A stretch of DNA of 64,000 nt, taken from contig CM026554.1 of NCBI GenBank assembly GCA_015143295.1, positions 49,846,627-49,910,626 of the forward strand. Reading direction: 5' to 3'. The position numbers were made by a program, and so were the translations under genes. Each line of letters starts with the position of its first letter. Within the stretch, counting starts at the first letter, position 1. This stretch comes from Tetracentron sinense. Taxonomy: Eukaryota > Streptophyta > Magnoliopsida > Trochodendrales > Trochodendraceae. The notes under the pieces were generated by a model. The model worked only from the letters and a program-made list of their open reading frames with translations, searched no databases and was not told the origin of the DNA. Positions 23,955 through 35,474 of this stretch are shown one piece after another.

Positions 23955-24410
23955 AAATTTTAAGGCATTCATAATTCATGTCACAAGCTCTTCCAATAAA
24001 AACTTGCTTTTCTCATGATCTTTGGACTTGTTAATTTAGCTAAATTGATTAATTAACAAAGCACCTAAATCATGTATAAATGGACTCAACAATGGAAACC
24101 AAATCAAAGATCAAGTATCTTAATCTTACCTAAATCTAACACATTCTAATTGTTCTTGTAACAACTTAAACATACGAATATCTATACATCCTCTCTCAAA
24201 CTCATGATGGTTTATCACCTAAGTTCGATGGACAGATCAGCCTGGAGTTGAACCTACTCCGAGGGCAAACCTCACCAGGCTACAAGACTTTAGGGCAGAT
24301 GGCTACTGTACCAACTTTGATGGTCGGCGAATCAGACATGAAGGACGGAGTAAAAGGTGTGAGGATAGCAGAATCGGAATTAGACCAGTCACACTGAAGG
24401 GGCTCCGTAA
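23955..24410. other. Unrecognised intergenic stretch
   Basis: I see no gene. Bases 24190-24410 have a different, more GC-balanced texture (CTCCGAGGGCAAACCTCACC) and may be a fragment of another old element. Confidence 0.35.
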
Positions 24411-24518
24411 CAACATTTCAAGCAAGTCATGGCTATCTTGTGATTATAGTAACTAGTAAGAAAACAACATTTCAAGCAAGTCATGGCTATCTTGTGATTA
24501 TAGTAACTAGTAAGAAAC
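24411..24518. repeat. 54-bp tandem duplication, two near-perfect units
   Basis: The unit starting CAACATTTCAAGCAAGTCAT is repeated at 24465 with no visible change until the last bases. A recent slippage or unequal event, or an assembly duplication, would explain it. Confidence 0.9.
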
Positions 24519-24539
24519 TCAGCAGAAACATGCAATTAT

Positions 24540-24632
24540 TGTCCTTACATCACTTGTTATTGAATAATAAGCAGTTCTTATTACTGGTTATTGTTGATTT
24601 TGATTTTTAAATTAATAAAAATGGATCAATAG
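24540..24632 (+). mobile_element. Fragment of the LTR-like repeat seen at 32066 and 34852
   Basis: This piece (ATTGTCCTTACATCA ... AATTAATAAAAATGGATCA) matches 32066-32158. It stops exactly where the gypsy 5' LTR begins at 24633, so the gypsy element inserted into this older repeat. Confidence 0.7.
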
Positions 24633-25688
24633 TGTAGACACCCAATTATGCACGGCCATAGACTCATTTAACTCCAAGTACCAAATGATGAACTCAATAA
24701 AGTACAATCCGAACTCCGAAATAATCTGAGATCAAACCATGTTAGAGCCCAATTTAAGCCCAAATTAACTCAAGCCCGAAAGAGAGAAGAACGCCAATTA
24801 ATCTTAAAAAGGGATTTGCCGCTCAAGTAGAGAGAAATCACCCTGATTCGGTCGAGAAGGGTGAATTCCAATATCGAAATAAAAGAATAAAGAAAGAAAA
24901 AAAAGTAAATATTTAATTGATGAAAAGTTAAATTAATGGAGAAAGGTTAAAAGCTAACTGTCATTTGACTGATGGGTTGGGGGTGCCTAACACCTTCCTC
25001 GACTCATAAAAGAATCCCCGAACTGATCTTGGTTCTTGAACCGAGAGTTTTTGTTGTGGGTGACCAATCACACCCATGTTCTTGATTGGTGGCAACTCTA
25101 AGGTCTCGGCTTCTCATTAATGTGGGGAGGAGATCGACTCGAGTTGACTATCGCACAGCTGGCGACTTTGTTGGACTAGAGGGTTCAGGCCTTCATTTAA
25201 CATTTCTCCCTTAATTTAAATTTTCTTTTGTTTGGAGATGGTTGTTACTTAATTTTATTTCTGTTAATTACTACTTTCTTTATTTCATCTATTGCACTGT
25301 ATTGCATAGTTTGTACACTGCATTCACTACCTACCCCTTTGTCCGTATCCGGACCTACCCCAATTTTTGAAATTACGTAGTTGAGTGCCTATGGATAGCA
25401 TCCCGGAAGCGGCAACGAACATTCCAACCCAAAATATTTCAAATAAAAGAAGTGCACAGTTCGTGCATGAATGTTCCGTGATTGTGGGACCCTTCTAGGA
25501 GGAATCTATTCAACCTCGTGTGAACCCCATATAGAAAATTATTAAATCTCTAATTTTCTAACAATAGATGAAATGAGATTGATGACTTAAATACTTAAGT
25601 CTCTATTGATGGGCACTTGTTCAAAAGGAACCTTTTTTTAGCTAAAATTTCGGGAAAAAGAAATCAAAATTTTTGAGTCATTGTTAAC

Positions 25689-25960
25689 CCTAAGACCTCC
25701 GGGCACCCTACTTAGATGTCCTACCTCTATCCCGCCTTTGTGTTTTTTGCCTAAGTCCTACAGGTACCCTAGTTAGAGGACCTCTCCCGCCTTTATGATT
25801 TTTTTCCTAAGTCCTACGGGAACCCTAATTAGACGTCCGTCCTCTATCCCGCCTTTGTGATTTTCCCCTAAGACCTACGGACACCCCAGTTAGAGGTTCA
25901 TCCTCTATCCCGCCTTTGTGATTTTTCCCCTAAGTCCTACGAGCAACCTAGTTAGAGGAT
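25689..25960 (+). repeat. Tandem array, about four units of 65-70 bp, in gypsy leader
   Basis: The word CCTCTATCCCGCCTTTGTG with CTAAGTCCTACGG...AGTTAGAGG repeats about four times. Leader tandem repeats are usual in Tat/Ogre elements. Confidence 0.85.
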
Positions 25961-27879
25961 TAACCATCTTTCTCGTTTCTTTTCTTTACCCTTCCCCCCT
26001 ACCTTTGACTCATTTTTGAAAGGAAAAAAGAGAGGAAATTTTAGCTATAGAAAATTCCCACCAACAAAAATGTCCATCATCAGAGATTTTTCTATAAATG
26101 ATCTTATTGGTTTTCAAGTTATTCATAACAGCTCCAGGGAAGGAAGCATCGCCTTCATTAACTTAGCTTATCAAGAGCCCTTATTTACTGAGGTCTAGAC
26201 AAAACATACTTGGGATGGAAGAAGACAATGATCCTGTCCGAGTGAAATTTAAGCAAGGAACCATGACCGAGCTAGCTGAGGTAAAAGGCAACCTTCAAAA
26301 CTTGACATTCATAATGCAACGACTCTTGGATCGAATGAACTAGAACAAGGGACTAGAGAACCCTGAAACATCTAATGTACCTCCCCCAAATTCTCTAAAG
26401 CAAACGCGGACAGGTACTCTGCCACCACCTGGTCCAGGAAACACAACAGACCGAGTAAATCTGATCTATCTTGACCACTTGATTCATCATAAGATGATGC
26501 ATTATGAAGAAGAAGAATGGCGTCATGAAGGACCCAAGAGTGCACTAGTCACATAGGTAGAAAAACTTGCAAATGATCTGAGGTTGGTCAAAGGTTCTGA
26601 TACCTTTCCCAAAATCGACATTGATGATTTTTGCCTATATTCCATATCAAGTCTCCCACCTAATTTCAAGATTCCCGAGTTCAACAAGTACAATGGCTAG
26701 GGTTGTCCCATCTCACATTTAAAACTCCATGGAGGTTTCTTGGGAGTATATGTGAAGAATGAGCAGTTGATGTTGCAACTTATTCAAATGAGTCTATCAG
26801 GAGTAACCCTTCAATGGTTCTCCCAACTTGATCGCACCAGAATCAAATGTTGGATGAATCTAGTAGAAATGTTTGTGGCCCAATACCGGTACAATACAGA
26901 GGTAATTCCTACATGGTTAGATCTCCTCAAAACAAAGAGGAAAGCATCAAGCATCAGAATCCTTCAGGGAAGATGCATACTGGTGGCACGATATAGCTGC
27001 TAAGGTTAGGCCCCCCATGATGGAAGAGGAGATGATCAACACTTTCATTTCGACATTGAAGGCCCCGTATTACGATTGCCTATTGACGTAAACAAAGTCA
27101 AGCTTTGCAACTATTGTCCGGTATGGGGATGACATTGATGAAGGGGTCAGGACTGGGAGAATCATGGACTATAAATTTTTTCAGAAGGTAATGTATAATC
27201 ATAGTAGTGAAAACTCTTCCCCATCAAAAGCATATGTGGGGAACTCTCAACCGTTTCAAGGGCACTACCAGCCTCAACCATCAGTAACAGCACAAGAATG
27301 CATGCAACCTACTCAAGTAGAAATGCCTCAACAACAAAAACACGAATTAGAATCAAAATTCGCTCCCGATGTATAATGAGGACATCGCAACTACCTCTAG
27401 AGCAATCAATGTTATAGACATGGAAGGATGCAATGTTGGCCCATATCAACCTCGAACCTAAGGTCAAGCCCATTTGAACAAAAGCCAAGTCTCCCCTATT
27501 TCCAACACCATATCCAAACAACAACCACCAGCTCAATGATAGCCTGTCGTCTTGAACTGACCCTCCCCCATCATCATCTCATCTAATCCCACACCATGAC
27601 CTGTTGTTCTTGACCGGCCTAACCCTCCATCCAACCAAACTCCAACCTCACGACCTGTTGTGCTTGACTGGCCTACCCCTCCATTCAACCAAAGTCCCGT
27701 CCCACAACCTATTGTGCTGAATTGGCTTACTCCACAACTCCAAACAAACTTGAAAAGGTCTCCTTTGATTGCAATAATATCCATCCAATGAAGAATGAAG
27801 TCCGAGGAGAGGTAGTTGTCGAAAATTTTAGTGAGTGTAGACAGACTTGTAAATCAGACTCAACCAAGGAAAATGAGAA

Positions 27880-28090
27880 AATCTGAGAAGACGGGGAAGA
27901 AAGAGAAAAAGAAGGTGAGAAAGAAAAAGAGGTTGAGAGAGAAAAGAAAGAAAAAGAGACTGAGAGAGAAGAGAAAGAAAGGGAGGATGAGAGAGAAAAG
28001 AGAGAAAGAGGAAAATAAGAGGAAGAAGAGAATAAGGAAAGAAAAGACTCTGAAAAAGAAAAAAGATACAAAATTTGTGATGATTCTATT
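27880..28090 (+). repeat. GA-rich low-complexity tract
   Basis: Almost pure purine, GAGAAAGAAAAAGAGG-type. It reads as K/R/E-rich protein in one frame and as serine/phenylalanine-rich on the other strand. It lies after gag inside the gypsy fossil. Confidence 0.85.
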
Positions 28091-29259
28091 TTGGACACCT
28101 CTGAACGTTCTAGAAAAGTTGAGTTTTCCATCTTTGAATAGATCGATCTACAAGAAAAAGCATCAGAAGAAGACTGGGATGAAGGTTAGAATGGTCAGAA
28201 AGTAGGTTCAGACCAATCAAGTATTTTCTCATGTGTAGGCAATGAAAATTCAATCTACCCTTTGAGGGCAAATGTAAAGTTGAAGAATTGGGAGGTGGTT
28301 CTTATGGCGCAAGCTCGACCATACCTCAATGGTCCTCAAAAAGAAAGGTTTCATTAGATGTTTGGTTACCACTCGAGGATAGGCCTTCAGCCTTGGGTGG
28401 TGTTAATTTAGAAGACCACTTTTTTTAAAAAAAAAAAACCTAAAATACTAAAAAAAAAGTGAAAAATGAAAAAAAATGTGTGTTTTTACTAGGCTATTTC
28501 AAAAAAAAAAAAAAAGTTGCAAAAAAGAAGAAGTTTTTATTCAATGGTATTTTGTTTTTGTTTTGAAAAAAAAAATCTTTGGAAAAATATGATGGAAATA
28601 ATTTGACTGAAATAAATAAAAATGGATCCTCTAAAGAAATCTCAGATTTTTTGGATCATCAGGAGAAAGACGTTAAGAGTTAAGACCAATGTAGGAGAAT
28701 CTGAATCCAAAAGCCTAGGTTCAAAGAAGAAACCCAAGATGATGACCATCAAAGTCCAACTCACTACTAGACAGCAAGCTAATGTGATTGACATTTTGTT
28801 TGGTCATATGAAGACATGTAGAAATGTGATCCTGGATTAAATAACTTCAAGAACCATAGAAGTAGAGCCATAGAAGTAGCAAACAAGAACCCGAAGCAGA
28901 TAATTGAAAGATTTTCATGCATATCGAATATCAAGTAGTGCAATTCTACGATGAAAGCCAAAATATAATCACACAAGTTTACCTCAAAGACGATGATGCT
29001 TCCAAAACAAGTTGATTCACATCAAGAATCCAAGTCAAATCATCCCTACATAACCAAAAATGTGTTTTCTGGTCGAGCTCTCATCATAATAGATGGAGAA
29101 GATTTTCCCGAGCCAAATAATTGTCTTTATCGAAAGGTACTATACATGGTTCAATCTTGAGTCACATGGTTAAATTTGAAAGGAAGAGAGACTATCCTTG
29201 CATTTCTCCCATCAACATCATATATCATTTAGTTAACCCCTTTGAACTTTAACATTTGT

Positions 29260-29580
29260 TTCACACCCAAATTAAGGCATTTTGCACCCACAATGGGGTA
29301 TTTTGGGTACAACCGAGTAAAGCCAAAAGTTCAAGTTACCCCAGTGTCCATACATTGGGCAATTTTTTGTACTCTCGTGATCAATTATGAAAGAAAAAAA
29401 ATAGTTAATTGCTTCAACCAAAATTCAAAATACCCTAGTGTCTGTACATTGGGGGCAGTTTTTTTTGTCCCCATGATTTAAAAAAAAAATAAAAAAATCA
29501 AAGCAGTACAAGTGGGCAAAAGTGAAAAGTTAGAATTACCCTAGTGTCCATACACTGGGGTAGTTTTTTTTAATGCCCTG
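29260..29580 (+). repeat. Three to four units of about 95 bp in gypsy non-coding tail
   Basis: TACCCTAGTGTCCATACATTGGG and close variants recur at about 29337, 29430 and 29530, each followed by a T-run; a weaker unit may precede them. Confidence 0.8.
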
Positions 29581-30044
29581 TGAAAAAGTTTGGGAAGGAA
29601 AAGCAAGACAAATGAGAAAATAGCCTAAGGAGAAAAGGAACAAAACCCAAAAGCAAGCAAATTTCTCAGTTCATCCCAATCTTTACAAGTGTTGAGCCTT
29701 CATCCTTTCTTTCAAAACCCCTAACCATAGCCTACGTTTTGTCCTACCATTAAAGTCCTCTCAGATCAATGATAATCATGAAATCTTAAAATTGGACTAC
29801 GCATATGCATAAATGAGTTCAGGCGATGATGAATTAGATTGACTAAAACAAAGCTATAGAGCATGACTTGAAATGGGACAATGAAAGCCCGAAAGAGAGT
29901 TGTAAGTAAAAACGTTGAGTCATGGCAAGATCAAATTATTGCGCGCATGATGAAAACCCTTTTGGGGGCTTTGATGTGCAAAAATTACACAGGCTAGACC
30001 TGTTGAAAACCGTAACTAGTAGCATGGGCAAAAAAGGCAAAAAA

Positions 30045-30059
30045 GGGGGGGGGGGGGGG
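30045..30059 (+). repeat. Poly(G) run of 15
   Basis: An uninterrupted G tract after AAAAAAGGCAAAAAA. Length may be unstable or wrongly read. Confidence 0.9.
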
Positions 30060-32065
30060 AAAGAAACTAGCTGAAGCAATCAATTTTACATCATCCCTAG
30101 ATCTCTCAATACGCAGGCTGAGAACAAAATCAGGTACAATTCAGACAGTTGCCTTTTACTATTGCACCATTGAGGGTAATCTAAGGGACCTAGGCAAATG
30201 CGATAAAGAGGATCCTATATTGGTCAGAACACTTCGAAAGTGGGTTAATTTATGCCCATCAATTTTAATCTTATCATAATTCTCATCATCATATTTTTTT
30301 CAAGGGTTAAAAAAAAATAAAATTGACCCCCATTTCAACCGGACTTTGCAGTGATTTTTCAATATTATTCTTAATTTGTTTCATTACAAATTACATACAA
30401 AATCAGATATGCAGGAATTTAATCTCTAGATCTCTTCCAAATTCCAATGATTGTCAACTCTAGTACATCAAACGTCGGTACGACACCATGCCCATCAGTA
30501 GCATCTGGCTTTGTTCTGCTTCGCCCACCTGCAAAGGCATAAATACAGGGAGTAAATCGCATGATTGCATAAACTAATGAAATCAAATGGCCAATGTCAA
30601 GACATGCATGTTTTGAAGGAAATATCAACTAACTAGTATTTACCTGTACAGGACCAGGAGCAACAAATGAAGTCCGTATCCAGATCAAAATGTACTTTCA
30701 ATTGGAGCTCTATGCTGTAAAACAACAAGAGAATCAATGGGTAAAAAATAAGAATTTTTTTATGCACGCTTACCTCGCCTGCATATAGTCAAATAATGGT
30801 TGTATGGTTGGAAATCGTGCTACATTAAACTTTAAGTTTGTTTTTCGAACTTAATATGCAAACCAATCGATAATCTGATTCATTTCATAATCATGATTAT
30901 TTGACCATTGCCACTATGAAAAATGATGTATGCATCCCCCAATTGAGTTAAAAATTTGAAAAAAAAAATATTTTGAAAAATTGTTTAAAAGCTTTCAAAT
31001 CTACCTTACTACTACCCCATTTGTACAGGTTCAGATCGAACCCGTGAGGGAGATTGAGATCCATGATAGGCCTATGTGATGGACCCATCTCCGTTATCTT
31101 TTGCCTTTTTCTTACCGAGCTTTTAAAATATTTTGAAAAAAATGATTTTTGAAAATGTTTAACTCAATCAAGGATGCACACATCATTATTCACGTGCAAA
31201 ATCTGCTTGTATCTATATTCTTTGTCAGACTCATTTAGCTCCAAGTACCAAAAGATGAACTCAATAAAGTACGATCCGAACTCCGAAATAATTTGAGATC
31301 ATACATGTCAAAGCCCAATCTAAGCCCAAGTTAACTCAAGCCCAAAAGAGAGGAGAAATTCATTATTTAAAAAACTGTTTGAGTTTAATGAGAGAAATTT
31401 AGTCCCACATTGGAAAAAAAATAAGAAAACCCTTTATTCTCACAATTATAAAAAGGCCTCCACACCCCATTCTCCAGATACCGAAAACACCCCTAGACTT
31501 GGGATCTCTACATCTTGAAAAATTCAAAAAACACCCTAGGCAATGCCTTAAAATCTCTACAACTTGGAAATCATCTTGGAAAATCCACAACCTTTGAGAA
31601 CCCTAGTGGAGAAGAGAGCAAGAGCTTACACCCTAGCCCCGGAGTTCGGATCTACTTCATCGTTTTCATCTTTAGGTACTTGGAGCGCGGGATCACTGGA
31701 GTGCAATAAAAAAAGGTTTGCAACATTTACTATATTCTCTTTCTACCTATCCAAGTCTTTTCTTTCCTCATTTTCCCATAGTAGTTCAAAGATTTCCTTC
31801 CAAACGGTCGTGAGGAAGTGGAAATCCAGGCGAAAGAAAGAGTGGGAAGAAGCGATCTTCGATTTCTCTTCCATTACTGTTCTTTTTTTTTATAAAAAAA
31901 ATTAGTTATTCTCTTAGAGATCATGATCAACAATGCAAATTTTGGGTGCAGCTCAATCCTACCCTTTATGCACAAGTTTTCTTCTTCTCAAACTGATTGG
32001 AAAGTAAATTGCTCTGATTACTAGTTGTGTTTCTCTTATTACATTTTTCATTTGAAACATGCTAT

Positions 32066-32466
32066 TATTGTCCTTACATCATTGTAATTGAATAATAACT
32101 AGTTCTTATTACTAGTTATTGTTGATTTTGATTTAAAATTAATAAAAATGGATCATTAGGATCCGGAGTTTTGATTTTAATCATGGACTAAAACCCCCCA
32201 TTGATTTAATATTTGTTTAGGTTGGGTGTTTGATCTCTTGAAAAAGAGAAAACACATTTTTAGTGTATTTCCCTTGTTACTTTAGTCCCATATCAGAAAA
32301 GGAAGATAAAATCTATTGGGTTTAATTATCCCCTTAGTTGCTTAGTTGTCAACAACCAAGCATGTGGAGTAGAATATTTCTCACCAAATCCTTTAGACAA
32401 TAACTTGGGTGTGCGAGCGCACGCGCACGGGCTTTGAGGCACACTTTGCACTTCGCACATGCGTAT
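32066..32466 (+). mobile_element. LTR-like direct repeat, copy A
   Basis: This segment matches 34852-35209 in the same orientation over about 350 bp (TTTGATTTTAATCATG, GGGTGTTTGATCTCTTGAAA, TAGTGTATTTCCCTTGTTAC, TTGCACTTCGCAC). The promoter-like and polyadenylation-like texture suggests an LTR. The two copies bracket about 2.4 kb that holds a host gene fragment. Exact ends are not resolved and the pair is well diverged. Confidence 0.6.
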
Positions 32467-33363
32467 CGAAACGAGATCAAGTAGAACAATGGATTTGTCA
32501 TATAAGGATAGAACGATATTGGTGACCATCTGATTTCGGGTGCGAACCTACCATATCCACATGATAGATCCAATAAGAACCATCTACACCCAAACGGGGT
32601 ATCATGTGGAATGGTAACTTATAACCAAATGAAATTGGAACATGATAAAACCAGATTAACCATAATCTTGTGACCAAACAAATTTGGAATAAGTTAAAAA
32701 AGATAAAATTAAAATTTGTAAACAATCAAGACCTAGGACAAAATTGATTTTAGAAAAAACAGAAACAGAGTCTGTGCAAAATTGATTCTGGACAAAACCA
32801 GAATCTATAACCAAACAGAATAGGAGCAGACATAATCTGGAATAGGCTAGGAACATGATTAGACTAAACCAGAGTGGACCTAACACTGTAACCAAACAGA
32901 ACCTTAAACCCTAAGGGGTAAAACAATAATTTGGGAAATTGTGTAACGAATTAGATAATCTCTTCATATAAATCCGATGGGATTTTAGGACATTTGGATA
33001 ATGGCAAACCCTAAAATGGAAATGTATATGTACATATTTAAATTTAAAGGGCATCCTAAAGAAAGATCAATACCTCGACTTCTACCGAGTAGTGCAAACT
33101 CTTTGGGAAGACCGAAGAGAATTCGAGATGAGTTATATCCCAGAGATAGACCTATCACATCCCTTTCACAGGGAGGCTTTGACTATATTCAAGAAAGACT
33201 CAATTGTAGAACCTCTCAGTTAAACGATTCTCTACCTTAATTATTAAATGATTAATTGCTTAATTATTTGTCATTATTATCTGTCTGTGTTTGCTAAGTA
33301 GCTATGTGTGCAGAGATTTAGCCCAATTACACCAACATTTATTGGTTTTATCAATGCTTGCAG

Positions 33364-34330
33364 ATATCTACACATTCAAGAGCCCAATGACAGAGCCAAC
33401 CATCTCTTATGGTTATGCTCTCGGGATTCCACACGAACCAAGTAAGCACACTCCAAATCTAAACTCTCAAAATTACAATGATCACACTTATATGTTTTAT
33501 TTATTTTTCATTTTTTTCCTAGAACTCAATTTACCAGATCCTGTTCGTGTGAATGCACCATTTCTTCTACTCGGTAATGAAAAGTCAACCCATTGCGAGA
33601 CATTTGACTCGACTGCTTGCTGAGCGACTATTATGGATTTAACTATGAATCAGTACAAGTTTTTGGCACATTCGAGTGAAATTGGATGGATGTTGGTAAA
33701 AAATCGTGGTAGGGCACTTTACTTCAACATACAAACAAGGCAGACTATCCCACTTCCTGAACTTTACGAACCATCAATTGAGAAGATATACGGAACATTC
33801 CTTTCAAGCCTGAACTGTGCAGTTAAAGTCACTTTTATTCTTTACCAATCTCAAGATAATTCATATATTATGGTATTGAAGACTCAGACAAGGGCCAACA
33901 CTTGGCGACTGGAAGGAAGAATTGACTATCAGATTGATAGAATTTCATCTCTTATAAAAAATTGTGATAGAGTATTTTGGGTGGGCAATTAAGAGGGACT
34001 GTTATTTAGTTGGGGTAGAAGTAGTGGGCTCTTAAGTAGTTTTCTTTTTTGGTGATTGGACAAATAACTTTGACTAGTACTGTTCTTTTTGATGGAGATA
34101 TATACTTGGTTACATATGTTCAACATGAAGATGACCAAGTTAATGTACACTTTTTCCAAGTTTTCGGACTTGGGATGACAACATTCAACTAGAGGAAGTT
34201 GGACTACAACCTGGTTACCATTTGTACATTGTTCCTCATAGTAACGGGCTCATGGCTCAAGGATATCAACAAGACAATGAGGACAATTTACTTTTTGCAT
34301 CAACATACTCCAAGCAGATTGCCTTGTGTA
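33364..34330 (+). pseudogene. DUF295/F-box-like host gene fragment with an intron
   Basis: A short exon 33364-33441 sits between a good acceptor (TGCTTGCAG) and donor (CCAA|GTAAGC). After TTTTCCTAG a second exon opens at 33523 and reads in one frame to 33990, broken by a TGA at 33621-33623 and closed by a TAA at 33990-33992. Key words are FLAHSSEIGWMLV, ALYFNIQTRQTIPLPEL and VKVTFILYQSQDNSYIM, which follow the DUF295 beta-propeller style of plant F-box proteins. Farther on, DGDIYLVTYVQHEDDQVNVH and FFQVFGLG (about 34090-34170) continue the family pattern in a different frame. There is no F-box and no start. It lies between two LTR-like direct repeats (32066-32466 and 34852-35209), so it may have been carried by an element. 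The family call is by eye. Confidence 0.45.
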
Positions 34331-34851
34331 TGACATGCACTCAACCAATACTAACGTGTTGAAGCGGTGTAGCATGGTGGAGGATGGAGACCATTTTTGT
34401 ATGTGCAGAGCAGCATGGTTCCACTTTTAAGAGGACTAGGTGATGTTACTGTAGTCAAGCCAAAATGGTCTGTTAGTAGAACTTGGATACAGTCCATTTT
34501 TTTTTTTTTTGTAATGGTTGGCAATATTGTTTCTTTCTTTTGTTTTTCAGTCGAGCTTGGATTCTTTCTTCTCTGATTTTCAATTGAAGAGTTCATAGGT
34601 ATGCATGTAACTAAACCATTATTGATTTATAATGGAATTGGTTCAGTGGCAAGCATGCTAATTTGTCTTGGATTGTAATGTCATTTTTTTTATATGGTAT
34701 TAGAGAGATAGGAGAGAGACGGAGAGGATCTTTGTGATAAACTGATAATCTATCATCATTAAATGATCAAATTGATAATAGTAATATGTGGGTAATGAAT
34801 GAAACTCCAAGCTTTCAATTAGATAATTTCACCAAACTGAAATCTTGAGAA

Positions 34852-35209
34852 ATATTGATTTTTAAATTAATCAAAATGGATAATTAGGATTCGGACTTTT
34901 GATTTTAATCATGTACTAAAAAAACCCCATTAATTTAATCTTTGTTTAGGATGGGTGTTTGATCTCTTGAAAGAGAGAAAACACACTTTTTAGTGTATTT
35001 CCCTTGTTACTATAGTCCCACATTGGAAAGGAGGAGAAAATATATTGGGTTTAATTATCCTTTTGGTTGCTTAGTTGTCAACAACTAAGCATGTAGTGTA
35101 GAATATCTCTTACCAAATCCTTTAGACAATTACTTGGGTGCGCGAGGTGCGCTTGCAAGCAATGGACTTTTGGTGCTATGAGACGCATTTTGCACTTCGC
35201 ACGTGCGAA
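34852..35209 (+). mobile_element. LTR-like direct repeat, copy B
   Basis: Second copy of the repeat at 32066-32466, lacking its first 70 or so bases. It ends at CGCACGTGCGAA, a few bases before the MER3 exon fragment. Confidence 0.6.
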
Positions 35210-35232
35210 TGAGTTTTTTATACTTTCTACAG

Positions 35233-35437
35233 AAGTTTGATGAAGTGACCCCATAATGCATAAGAGATGGTGAATTGAGCTTTTTCACTGATATAGCACT
35301 TGTACTTATTGATGAAGTCCATCGGGTGAATGATCCACGTGGAGCAACTTTGGATGCAATAATTAGTGAAATAAGCCCTCTGGCTCGTGTTCGTCTCCTT
35401 TCTGTTTTTGCCACCATCCAAAATATTGAGGACCTTG
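35233..35437 (+). pseudogene. HFM1: MER3/HFM1 meiotic helicase exon fragment
   Basis: After the acceptor TTTCTACAG the frame reads KFDEVTP, a stop (TAA at 35254-35256), CIRDGELSFFTDIALVLIDE, VHRVNDPRGATLDAI, then SPLARVRLLSVFATIQNIED, and stops at a donor G|GTAAAT. This is the helicase motif II (DEVH) and motif III region of HFM1/MER3/RCK, the helicase that promotes meiotic crossovers. Compared with the family a stretch of about 15 residues after ISEI is missing, and the SAT of motif III reads FAT. The stop and the lack of neighbouring exons mark it as a dead genomic fragment. It sits between an LTR-like repeat and a solo LTR. Identification rests on remembered family motifs. Confidence 0.7.
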
Positions 35438-35474
35438 GTAAATTTCACATTCAACTATATTAGTGTATATCAAC

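Larger units (their letters stand above)
24633..31360 (+). mobile_element. Ty3/gypsy LTR retrotransposon fossil, Tat/Ogre-like, gag only
   Basis: The 5' LTR is about 24633-25157, opening TGTAGACACCCAATTATG and closing CGCACA. It is followed at 25160 by the primer-binding site TGGCGACTTTGTTGG, the tRNA-Arg type used by Tat/Ogre elements. Then come a leader with a tandem array (25689-25960), a decayed gag (about 26210-27380, recognisable by LSGVTLQWFSQLD and VAQYRYNTEVIP) and a long non-coding tail. A remnant of the first 130 bp of the LTR recurs at 31228-31355. I recognise no protease, reverse transcriptase or integrase, so it was a non-autonomous or internally deleted copy. It is heavily broken (many interruptions) and looks old. 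Confidence 0.8.

Noticed and set aside
25160-25180. A tRNA gene at the TGGCGACTT word
   Set aside because: It is the primer-binding site of the LTR element; no cloverleaf is present.
27727-28205. Serine/phenylalanine-rich and lysine/arginine-rich frames
   Set aside because: Low-complexity GA tract inside the gypsy fossil; no domain and no conserved start.
30419-30720. Minus-strand exon-like pieces with GT-AG borders (CTGTACAG|GTAAAT and TTTGCAG|GTGGGC)
   Set aside because: The joined frame (VHFDLDTDFICCSW, GGRSRTKPDATDGHG) matches nothing I know and lies in the tail of the gypsy fossil; worth only a note.
33001-33240. 79-codon frame starting MANPKMEMYMYIFK
   Set aside because: No family recognised, no splice signals and located between LTR-like repeats; composition gives no support for a gene.
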